The notes under the pieces are model-generated. The model did no database searches, was not told where the DNA came from, and saw only the letters and a list, made by a program, of their open reading frames with translations. From Heliopora coerulea (lineage: Eukaryota; Cnidaria; Anthozoa; Scleralcyonacea; Helioporidae): a stretch of DNA of 64,000 nucleotides. Position 1 is the stretch's first letter; the number at the start of each line of letters is the position of its first letter. Shown here in pieces: positions 56,022 through 64,000 of this stretch. The translations under genes were made by a program, and so were the position numbers. The stretch is from NCBI GenBank assembly GCA_030142905.1, contig JASJOG010000164.1, positions 283,501 to 347,500 on the forward strand, in the 5' to 3' direction.

Positions 56022-56280
56022 TAGAAACATGGTTGACGTCATTTTCACTTTGTATTAGAATACAGAGACGTGAATGACGTTACGAAAACTCGAGAAAACC
56101 TTGGTTGTTTTATAAAATAAATAGAAAATAGCTTTCGTGTCTCTGTACTGTGATAGAAACATGAATGACGCCATTTAAAACAGAAAAATTCCAGAAAAGA
56201 TTCGGCTACGCCTCGTGTTTTCACTGGGCATTTTCTGGTTGAAATGACGTCATTCATGTTTTTATCACATCAAAACGAAA
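56022..56280. repeat. MITE-like inverted repeats with TGACGTCA
   Basis: GATAGAAACATGAATGACG (56152-56170) is matched in inverted orientation by CGTCATTCATG-TTTTTATC near 56245-56266, and a similar pair begins near 56024. No ORF. Family unknown. Confidence 0.5.
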
Positions 56281-56298
56281 CATATATATATATATATA

Positions 56299-56332
<34 letters not shown>

Positions 56333-56337
56333 TATAT
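56281..56337. repeat. (TA)n microsatellite
   Basis: TA runs interrupted by GCA. Confidence 0.9.
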
Positions 56338-56778
56338 TGATTACTTATTAACCGAGTGCGAGGTCTGTACGGGAAAGTATTTGCTTGACGTTTTCGTACA
56401 GACCGAGCGATGAAGGAGCGAGGTCTGTGCGGAAAAAACCGAGGGCAAATACTTTTCCGTACAGACCAAACAAACGAGGTTAATAAGGAATTTATTTTAT
56501 TAGGTTTACTTGCTTATTTTTACCTATTTCTTCGTGGGTTTTTGCATCTACTCATCTAGTTTTTTGCTTAAAATTATCGTTGAGAACGTTTAACTTCTTT
56601 TTTCGTAGTTTGTTTTTAGAAATCTTTTGTAAAACGTACCTGAATCTGTCTTGTTTTTCTTCAAATCAACAAGGAAATGTTCCTGCCAAAACTAGCCGGT
56701 CTGTACGAAAAATTTATTGTACGGCTAGGCAGCCAATCAGCGTACGTCATTTTGCGCACAGACCAGCTAGTGAGCTCA

Positions 56779-56820
<42 letters not shown>
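56338..56820 (-). repeat. Dispersed repeat, copy 2, ending in (TA)n
   Basis: Reverse-oriented partner of 15487-15965, sharing GGTTAATAAGGAATTTATT-like, ACTAGCCGGTCTGTAC and CGGCTAGGCAGCCAATCAGC words. It is followed by (TA)n at 56782-56819, again at the GAGCTCAGCCA end. No ORF. Confidence 0.65.
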
Positions 56821-56822
<2 letters not shown>

Positions 56823-56841
56823 TGAGTTATATATACATATA

Positions 56842-57055
56842 TAACTACAGACGGAACCGTTTCGGCCTATTGGGCTTCATCAGTGTAGTGCTGATGAGCA
56901 GGATGCAGTAGGCAACTCAAATGTCCCACGCTTGTGGTACATCTTAGCCATGCCAGAGCGCTCTAACTAGAGACTAGTGAGCGTGCGCAAATGCACTGGC
57001 GATATGACTCATCCTGTAGAGCGCTCAACATGAACCAAGAGGCCATAGAGCGATA

Positions 57056-57056
<1 letters not shown>
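56842..57056 (-). mobile_element. Retrozyme-like unit, single near-complete copy
   Basis: From the hammerhead at its left end through CAAATGTCCCACGC and AGAGCGCTCTAACTAGAG to GCCATAGAGCGATAT, this is about 205 of the 230 bases of the unit. It is bounded by (TA)n on the left and (GT)n (57059-57092) on the right. Confidence 0.7.
56844..56889 (-). ncRNA. Type I hammerhead ribozyme, retrozyme family
   Basis: On the minus strand ACTACA/TGTAGT stem I, CTGATGA, stem II with its outermost pair lost (A-C) but three pairs kept, GAAA, CGG-TT-CCG stem III and UC at the cleavage site are present. Cleavage would be next to 56850. Likely active or weakly active. Confidence 0.8.
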
Positions 57057-57096
<40 letters not shown>

Positions 57097-57611
57097 TATA
57101 GTATTACCAATATTATATACATTGTGTTTCTCGGCTATTTTATTTACATGTTTCTTTTTACGTGTCTTTACTTGTTTCTCTTCCTGATACTTAACTTGCT
57201 ACTTTTTACTTACTTATGTCGTTATGTATTCTTACCTGGTTTTTATACAACTGACGTTTGTTATGAAATTCTAATGACTATACATAAAAATATATTACTA
57301 TGCTCATATAGCATGTTCTTTCTTCTCTTTCCAAGGAAACTGAAAAAGAAGTCTGACCAAGCAGCCATGGCGGACCAAACTCGAGCTAACATATCAGTGT
57401 AAGTTTGATTCAGTTTCGCGTGTCTATAAATATATAAACAAAGGGTAGTACTCTCTATAGTTCAAAAAGTTTTGTATACATGGTAGTTTATTTACACCGC
57501 TGTGTTACTGGTAATTTAATGAAATACTATATATATATATATATATATATAGTATTTCATATATATATAGTATATATATATATATATATAGTATATATAT
57601 ATATATATATA
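57057..57611. repeat. (GT)n, unassigned AT-rich DNA, (TA)n
   Basis: (GT)n at 57059-57092 and (TA)n at 57528-57611 bracket AT-rich sequence in which I see no gene. Confidence 0.6.
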
Positions 57612-57879
57612 TGATGAGGCCCAATAGGCCGAAACGGTTCCGTCTGTAGTTAGATATCGCTCTATGGCCTCTTGGTTCATATTGAGCGCTCTACAGGATG
57701 AGTCATGCCGCTAGCGGATTTGCGCACGCTCACTAGTCTCTAGTTAGAGCGCTCTGGCATGGCTTAGATGTACCACATGTGTGGCACATTTGAGTTGCCT
57801 ATATAATGTAGGCTTCTCCATCCTGCTCATCAGCACTACACTGATGAGGCCCAATAGGCCGAAACGGTTCCGTCTGTAG

Positions 57880-57884
<5 letters not shown>
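57612..57884 (+). mobile_element. Retrozyme-like tandem with two hammerheads 230 bp apart
   Basis: A 5'-truncated hammerhead (57612-57649) and a complete one (57835-57880) have cleavage positions 57644 and 57874, exactly 230 bases apart, the same spacing as at 19541-19930. (TA)n lies directly on both sides. One full ribozyme-to-ribozyme monomer is therefore present, which after self-cleavage would give a 230-nt RNA with ends suited to circularisation. Confidence 0.82.
57835..57880 (+). ncRNA. Type I hammerhead ribozyme, best copy
   Basis: Stem I ACTACA (57835-57840) with TGTAGT (57875-57880) is perfect. CTGATGA is at 57841-57847, stem II GGCC-CAATA-GGCC at 57848-57860, GAAA at 57861-57864, stem III CGG-TT-CCG at 57865-57872 and UC at 57873-57874. 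All conserved core bases are present; cleavage is expected after C57874. Confidence 0.9.

Positions 57885-57930
<46 letters not shown>
57883..57930. repeat. (TA)n microsatellite
   Basis: Pure TA between the retrozyme and the pogo-type element. Confidence 0.95.
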
Positions 57931-57933
<3 letters not shown>

Positions 57934-58196
57934 TCGCCGCCGCTTATATGCAAAAGCCGTTTATATGCAAAGATTTTGGAAATCCAAAACCAAACCTTAA
58001 GAAAATTCTTTTTTTTAATCCGCTTATATGCAAATCGCTTATATGCAAAAGTCGGTTATATGCAAAAGAAAAATTGAAAATTTTGCGCTAAAATCACTTA
58101 TATGCAAAGAAAAATTTTCGATGCATTGCCGCAAATCCTCCTTTCCTTTCGAAAGTATTTCAATGTTTCAATGATAGGAAAAAGTAGAAAACCAAG

Positions 58197-58526
58197 ATGC
58201 TTGGGCGGTTGCAAAACTTTACCGTGTACGAAGATGCGAGCGAATTTTCTAAGACGTTCGATTTGCTGGATGCTATGAATACGATTGTCGCCTGCTGGTC
58301 TGAGATAACCACAAAAACAATCGCAAACTGTTTCCGCCATGCAGGTTTTGTGTCCAAATATGATAGCGATGAAGATTTGTGGGCGGAAGATGATGATATT
58401 CCGTTGGCTCAACTGTTGGCAGCTCCACGTGGTATGGATCAGCAAACTTTCGATGAAATTATATCTGCAGACAACTTTCTCGAAACAGCGCCACCAGTTG
58501 ATGAGAACTCAATAATCAACGAGTAA
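58197..58526 (+). pseudogene. pogo/Tigger transposase C-terminal fragment
   Basis: The 109-residue frame holds LLDAMNTIVACWSEITTKTI followed by ANCFRHAGF, the region after the DDE domain of CENPB-type transposases, and an acidic tail (DEDLWAEDDDIP). The DDE triad and HTH domains are deleted. A further piece of the tail lies at about 58560-58690. Confidence 0.7.
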
Positions 58527-58688
58527 CAAAGCATCCAGGAGAGTGACGACGAGCCTGAACCAAAGCCCGTAATAACTCATGCTCAATTTATTTCTAATTT
58601 AGCCGACATGAAGGACTATCTTTGTTTGCACGGCTTCAAAGACTGGAAATCATTCAACTCTCTTACAAATACCACAACCAGAGGACAA

Positions 58689-58940
58689 TTTGAAAAAGTA
58701 AAGAATGAAACACAGACCGAAAATTGTCATCTCTAGTGTGACTTGATATTCAAGTTGGAACAGGAAACGGACAAGTTGAAAAACGGTAATATTTCGGTTC
58801 TATTTCAGAGTCATCATCAGACGAAATAGAGCCGAAATATTACCGTTTTTCAACTTGTCTGTTTCTTGTTCCAACTTGAATATCAAGTCACAAGATGACA
58901 ATTTTCGGTCTGTGTTTTATTCTTTCTCTTTCAAATATTT
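58689..58940. repeat. Foldback hairpin D, 118-bp arms, nested in the pogo element
   Basis: Near-perfect arms 58689-58806 and 58823-58940 enclose a 16-base loop with CATCATCAGAC. One arm includes the acidic tail end of the transposase gene, so the inversion copied local sequence rather than inserting a foreign unit only. The centre on the minus strand reads CTGATGATGACTCTGAAATA, resembling PLE terminal sequence. Confidence 0.75.
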
Positions 58941-59203
58941 CCACCGATGTGCGTTCAAATGTTGCAAAAAAGCAAACATTAATTGTTATTTCCAAACCTA
59001 ACAACAGCTATCTTGTATATTTTACTTTATTAATAAATACAATTTTTTCTGGTTTTGGTATTTAATCTTTGGTCATTTGTCTATTATGCTAATAATTTTG
59101 CTGGATGCGCGTTCTGGGAACGAATCCGTTTATATGCAAAATCCGCTTATATGCAAAAATTGAGTTGGCAAAAAGGATTTGCATATAAGCGGCGGCGACT
59201 GTA

Positions 59204-59277
<74 letters not shown>
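59204..59277. repeat. (TA)n microsatellite
   Basis: Two TA runs separated by GTATAA. Confidence 0.95.
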
Positions 59278-59280
<3 letters not shown>

Positions 59281-59337
59281 GTTTCTTGAACGCGGTTCTC
59301 CGGATTTACGGTTTTGATCTCGAGCTTTCAACTGGAT

Positions 59338-59740
59338 TCATCGAGCCGTCGTCAGAAGTGGATGGGAGATTTTAGCCGCAAGCATTTGTACCAGCAGTCT
59401 TTGTGAACGTCTGATAGGTTGGGTGTTGCGAATTCGTTGCGTTTGTTTGTTGGATCTGTGGTGTTTGGTGGGCTGGTAACAACATTCTCCGGTTGTGTAG
59501 TGGTTGTGAGAGAAGGTTTTGGACATTGGCGGGGGTAGAGGCGCTTCAGTTGGAGGTAGGGTTTCTGGGATGTCTATATGCCAATTGATCATGGAAGATT
59601 GAATGCTGTGCCAGGCTTCTAGAAATTCGCGTGCATGTCTTGATTTTGCGTGTCCTAAGATTTTGGTGTTCGAAGTGTCAAACGAATGTCTTTGTTTGTC
59701 AGCGTGGTTTGCTGGGGTCGATCTTGGACCATGTCTTTTG
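59338..59740 (-). pseudogene. PLE GIY-YIG tail, inverted partner
   Basis: Encodes the region from RHGPRSTPANHADKQRHSFD through LGHAKSRHAREFLEAWHSIQ to the C-terminus. The core GIY-YIG motif itself is cut off. Confidence 0.8.
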
Positions 59741-59749
59741 ATAGCGGAG

Positions 59750-60808
59750 AAATTAAACAACACATTACAAACGATCAACACAACTACTGACAACATTCGC
59801 TTCACCAAAGAAGAAAAAGACAACCAACTTCCTTTCCTAGACGTTCTCCTATCCAAAAACAATGATAGTACGCTGAACACCCAAGTACACAGAAAGAACA
59901 CCCGCACCGACCAAGTATTAAACTACCACAGCAACCACCCTACGCAACACAAAATCAGCTGCATCCGTACCCTATACAATCGCATTGAAACTCACTGCAA
60001 CACAGTCCAAAGCAAAGAAGAAGAGCGCAAATACCTCCACGATATGTTCATCAAAAACAACTACCCCGTCAATTTCATTCACGAACACAGCAACACAAAG
60101 AAGAAACAATCGAAAACACACCAGGAAAACACCGACCAATCCCCACAAGAAAAGAGAGCCACCCTTCCACACATCCATAGCATTTCAGAAATGACAGTCC
60201 AAATCCTTCGCAAACACAACTTACCCATCGCCCACAAACCGTCAAACAAGATTGCAATGTACTTTACCAAACACAAAGACCAAGTTACAACAACGGACAA
60301 ACGCAACGCCATCTACATGTTCAACTGCAACGACTGTACACAAAGCTATATCAGCGGAACTTCCAAAAAGGTCAAAACTCGTCTGACAGAATACGAAAAC
60401 GCCATCAAAAGACACGACCCAAGATCGACCCCAGCAAACCACGCTGACGAACACGGACACTCGTTTGACACTTCGAACACAAAAATCTTAGGACACGCAA
60501 AATCAAGACATGCACGCGAATTTCTAGAAGCCTGGCACAGCATTCAATCTTCCACGATCAATCGGCATATAGACATCCCAGAAACCCTACCTCCAACTGA
60601 AGCGCCTCTACCCCCGCCAATGTCCAAAACCTTCTCTCACAACCACTACACAACCGGAGAATGTTGTTACCAGCCCACCAAACACCACAGATCCAACAAA
60701 CAAACGCAACGAATTCGCAACACCCAACCTATCAGACGTTCACAAAGACTGCTGGTACAAATGCTTGCGGCTAAAATCTCCTATCCACTTCTGACGACGG
60801 CTCGATGA
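59750..60808 (+). pseudogene. PLE C-terminal half: late RT, thumb and GIY-YIG domain
   Basis: From about residue 50 of the open frame the sequence is PLE: RFTKEEKDNQLPFLDVLLSK (end of palm), VHRKNTRTDQVLNYHSNHP, the thumb, then CNDCTQSYISGTSKKVKTRL, a GIY-YIG core altered from YIG to YISG, followed by GHSFDTSNTKILGHAKSRHA and EAWHSIQ. The first 50 residues of the frame are antisense of the partner arm. The catalytic YxDD is missing because of 5' truncation. The frame is otherwise open for about 350 residues. Confidence 0.85.
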
Positions 60809-60880
60809 ATCCAGTTGAAAGCTCGAGATCAAAACCGTAAATCCGGAGAACCGTGTTCAAGAAACCTCGTAATATGCCTA

Positions 60881-61140
60881 ATAAGCCCCTTTATCAAGAA
60901 TACATTTTACTAGCGATGCAAGTCCTGAATTTATACATAAAAATACTATTCAAAATTCAAATATATTACAAAAAATCTCTAATCTTCAAATCATTTGGGA
61001 CAAACGAGTTCAATTTGTATACCCAAAATCCCTCTCTAATAGTTGGTTCATTAATATTCGTTTTATCAATTATCTTTACAGTCATATTTTCAATGCCTTC
61101 ATGCTCCTCTTCATAAAAATGTGCATACAAATGCTCACCT
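60881..61140. other. No gene seen
   Basis: Short AT-rich spacer between PLE fragments. Confidence 0.4.
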
Positions 61141-61461
61141 GATCAGGATTTGCTAGATTTGGCCAGGTTAATCCTGGAGAATAATTATTTTGAATTTGAT
61201 GGTAAAGTATACAAACAAAAGTTAGGAACTGCTATTGGTACTAAGTTTGCACCTTCATTTGCGAATATATTTATGTCACAACTGGAGGTTAAAATGATAG
61301 GAGAATGTGACCTGGGTCCTTGGTTTTGGTGGAGGTATTTAGACGATATATTCTTTATTTGGTTGCATGGGAAGGAAAGGTTGTTCGAATTTTTTGAATT
61401 TGTTAACAATTACCATGATACCATCAAGTACAACTGGGATTTATTAACTGGAATTTATTAA
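61141..61461 (+). pseudogene. PLE reverse-transcriptase palm fragment (family 4)
   Basis: The frame reads ILENNYFEFDGKVYKQ, GTAIGTKFAPSFANIFM and the catalytic YLDDIFFIW, then the helix after the palm. The IGTKFAPSYANIFM style differs from the family at 25.8-26.9 kb. Both flanking parts are missing. Confidence 0.85.
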
Positions 61462-61479
61462 CTGAATTATATTAACTGA

Positions 61480-63110
61480 AATAAATGTTTTTCCTCCACC
61501 TTTAATTACAAAATCAATTGTGTCATTCAATACTTTGACTAAATCTGCATGTGGTAGGGTGGCGTACAACATGCTGAAATCAAATGTAGAAATGTTCTTG
61601 GCCTTCCTTTTGTTGTTAATCTTATCCAATTTTTTAATTATAGAATCTGAATTTTGAACTACCCAAAATTTTCTATACCTGTTGTAGAATTTACTTTTCT
61701 CATGAAAATTTTTCATTTGACTTTGTATCAATTTAAACACCTTAGATACTGCTTTGCTTGAAGATTTTGTACTACATTTTCTGGATGCAACTATAAACCT
61801 AGCTCCGATAGGTTTGGAATCCATTTGATTACTCCGATAGGTTTGGAATTTTGGAATCCAGTACATTAAAGGCAGACATTTTTCATTTTCAATTAATTCC
61901 AAACCCAAATTCCTACAAATCTGAACGTTGTTTTCAAGTATCTCTTTAATGTCTTTGTTTGCCAAACAATAAGTATCTGAATTGTCACCAGGAATTCCTA
62001 TTTCAGAAAGAATTTGATACACGTAATAGATTTACAAACAAAAGTTACATTACTACTTGCGTTATCAATTGGAACAATGACATATTTTTGGTGTAAACTT
62101 GAAAGATATGACTGCACCTCAGGATCTTTCAAAATTGATTTGGTTGGTTTTGGTTTCTTATGAATTTCAAAACCCTTTGTTTTGTCAGAAACTTTTTGAA
62201 GTACTTTAGTTTTCCATTCATTGAAAATAGATTTATCTAATTTTTTCTGGAAGACAACTGTTCAATAAAAGATTCAATCGCATCTACAATCACTTTTTTG
62301 CATTTATCATAATGAACAGTTGTACTAGGTCGGAAATTTGGTCCTTTAGTGAGACGTTTTCTTAATTTACGGTTTTCTAGAATTCGAAGGTCACCTGTTA
62401 TAATGTGGCCATGGTGAGGATCACAAAACTGAGAATTTTTACATTCACATGAATTGATGTCAAGCCTAAAATTTTCATCAATATACATGGCTTCTACAGT
62501 TTTTTTGTAGTTAAAAATCTTACTTCGAATTGGTGCACCTAACTTGTATGTGACACAGGGAAGGTTTTCTGAGTTTTACAGAGTTTCTGGAAAACATGAA
62601 GTGATTGCTGGGTTTTGAAATATTTTGGATGAATTTATGTCGTCCATACCTTTATTAGTTAAGCAAACAACACAAATGTTTTTTGGAATGACTTTAGGCA
62701 GTTGTTTTGGTGGGATGTTATGAATTTTGGTGTTAATAATGTCAAGAACATATAAATACCACTGTTCCTTAATTTCATAATTTGTCAAATTTTCTTTGTA
62801 ATTTATTATTTTCTCAACAGTATTTTTCAGTACTTTCTTTTTAGTTTTATCTAAAATTAACCGGATTTTGTAAAAAGAAATTTTTTTGTCTGTTCCAATT
62901 AGGCAATCAAGTTCTAAGAAAAACTGCTCTGCGGTGACATCACTGTATCGGCAATTTCTGTTGTTTCTTGATCTAGCTGTTCTTCTGCCGATGCGTGGTA
63001 GTGATGGAAATATTTTGCCAATTGGTTCATTGTCTGAAAATTGACTGTTTATTTCCTTAGCTCTGGAAAAATAGTTCTCAGTTTTTTCATCCAAACATCT
63101 TCAGCTGCCA
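61480..63110 (-). pseudogene. PLE N-terminal half and RT fingers (family 5)
   Basis: Reading down from 63094: a 172-residue N-terminal piece with a CVVCLTNKG finger; after a shift, CECKNSQFCDPHHGHIITGD and KLRKRLTKGPNF (62488-62237); then KYVIVPIDNASSNVTFVCKS across another shift; and from 62022 LPLMYWIPKFQ, RFIVASRKCSTKSSSKAV and FDFSMLYATLPHADLVKVLN, RT motifs up to the first catalytic Asp. It stops before the YxDD motif. The opposite-strand palm at 61141-61461 is of another family style, so this is probably a nested mix rather than one inverted copy. Confidence 0.75.
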
Positions 63111-63289
63111 ATTGTTTATCTTGCATGGAAGGATCAATTTTACCACTTTGATTATATCCTGTACCTGGACACTTTTCAATAATTTGGATGGAAAAGCATT
63201 TTTTGCAATTGGAAGAAAAGTGTTGAATAAAATTATCACAACCCTGTTTACTAGTACGATGGATATTTATTCAGCGATTTTGTCGTGGT

Positions 63290-63900
63290 AACAAATTTAA
63301 ACACAGTTTTTAAATACGTAGATACCATGGTGAATGGTAATTTAAGATAAAGTAGGAGAAGATGAAGAGTAATATACGCTTAAAGAGGTATACACAGTTA
63401 CCAAAGACTGTTGGATAGTTTAGTTCTTAACAGAACTGTTTGAAACTTAAAGAGGTAATATTCTACGTAAAGAATACGCCTAAAGAATCAGAAAAAAGCA
63501 CGATGCATTTCGGCAGACCACTTATCAAGTGCTATACGTCTGCTAGCTAAAGAGAAAGAAAGAAACATATCACCTGCTTATATAGTCTAAAGAAAACTCG
63601 TGACATCAACCCAACGGAATGTGGGAGGGTCAAAATAGCGATAGTTTGAAAACAAATTCCTTTTGCCGGCACAGATCAGGATCATTAAGTTTTATGTAAA
63701 TGGCTTCCATCACCTTCAATTGAAAGGCGGAACGGCATTTGTAAAGAATTCTAAAATTATCATCTGAGTAGTTTTCGGCGCAAGATTTGTTGGACAAAAG
63801 ATGTTTGCCAACAGCTGAGTCGCAACTGATCAATTGACCGGAGCGGCATAGTCGTCCTGGTTGTTGACGTGATGGTTGTTGACGTGATGGATATTTATTC
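63290..63900 (-). pseudogene. PLE C-terminal fragment, family 2
   Basis: The minus-strand frame 63833-63630 reads CDSAVGKHLLSNKSCAENYS, DDNFRILYKCRSAFQLKVME and CRQKEFVFKLSLF, the tail of a GIY-YIG endonuclease. With its 3' tail it matches 18130-17555 over about 570 bp. The GIY-YIG core would lie at or beyond 63860. Confidence 0.8.
63498..63532 (-). ncRNA. Decayed hammerhead-like motif in PLE family 2
   Basis: GCAC/GTGC stem I, GAAA and the ATGCAT stem III region are kept, while the first core box reads TTGATAA. Sister of the motifs at 17765 and 33024. Confidence 0.4.
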
Positions 63901-64000
63901 GTTTGTTCAAAGGCAACGCTGTTTCATCTACATATTGGTTATTACAAGTATCTCAGCTGTAAAGGTAAACTACATTGCTTGATTTACATGAAAGATTTTC

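Larger units (their letters stand above)
57931..59201. mobile_element. pogo/Tigger-type element with 24-bp terminal repeats
   Basis: Perfect 24-bp inverted ends (57931-57954, starting CAGTCGCCGCCGC, and 59178-59201) are flanked by TA. The word CGCTTATATGCAAA and close variants recur at both ends (about nine times in all) and are probably transposase-binding sites. The 1271-bp body keeps only the end of the transposase gene and contains a nested foldback at 58689-58940. Confidence 0.9.
59278..60880. mobile_element. PLE inverted pair (family 3)
   Basis: A longer plus-strand PLE fragment (about 59750-60880) meets a shorter inverted copy of its 3' end (59740-59278). Shared inverted flanks include ATCCGGAGAACCG and CTTTCAACTGGATTCATCGAG. 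The arms are about 460 bp, with a few differences (His/Asp, Met/Thr, Trp/Arg), so they are slightly diverged, unlike the palindrome at 11.4-13.9 kb. Confidence 0.8.

Noticed and set aside
57744..57953. Short frames across retrozyme and (TA)n sequence
   Set aside because: They encode IYIYIY runs and non-coding ribozyme sequence; no coding signal.
58807..58830. Hammerhead at the centre of foldback D (CTGATGA then GAAA)
   Set aside because: The stretch between the two boxes is too short to form stem II and no stem I or cleavage site is found.

Overview
The window looks like repeat-rich nuclear DNA of an invertebrate animal. It is AT-rich, the recognisable protein fragments are transposon proteins, (TA)n tracts are everywhere, and the mixture is of the kind common in marine invertebrates and especially cnidarians: a Polinton/Maverick, many Penelope-like elements (PLEs) with GIY-YIG domains, a CR1/L2-like LINE, hAT, pogo/Tigger, Tc1 and Crypton-like relics. 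Cnidarian is my best guess but is not proven. I found no convincing intact cellular gene.
Layout. 1-9.2 kb: the right-hand part of a Polinton/Maverick-type element with nine uninterrupted genes: a fibre-like adhesin, a putative minor capsid protein, two membrane-anchored proteins of unknown role, a DDE integrase with chromodomain, a major capsid protein, an A32-like packaging ATPase, a small helical protein and a protein with an MGNC acylation signal. Polymerase B and protease genes are not in view and may lie left of base 1. Six of the nine start codons sit in an identical A-rich TAAATG context. 9.3-16 kb: a LINE relic, a MITE and a 2 kb near-perfect PLE palindrome (11.66-13.62 kb) with a hammerhead ribozyme in each arm. 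16-20 kb: a nested cluster of PLE ends, foldback hairpins, (TA)n tracts and 230-bp tandem units each carrying a type I hammerhead ribozyme, which I interpret as animal retrozymes. 20-22 kb: a broken hAT transposase. 25-28 kb: a Crypton-like tyrosine recombinase gene split by a PLE. 28-29.5 kb: palindromic MITE cluster and a degenerate telomere-like inverted repeat. 30.8-32.6 kb: a THAP-domain relic between inverted repeats. 33-40.5 kb: PLE fragment, hAT 5' relic, 155-bp satellite, hAT MITE, LINE tail. 41.5-45.2 kb: a threefold segmental duplication. 46-51.4 kb: hAT-like element and a nearly full-length but broken LINE. 53.5-59.2 kb: Tc1 remnant, two pogo/Tigger elements and a second retrozyme cluster. 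59.3-63.9 kb: an inverted PLE pair and pieces of at least two other PLE families.
Together the genes make a transposon graveyard with one young-looking virus-like element. The best leads are the hammerhead-bearing 230-bp units and PLE ends, and the repeated start-codon motif of the Maverick.
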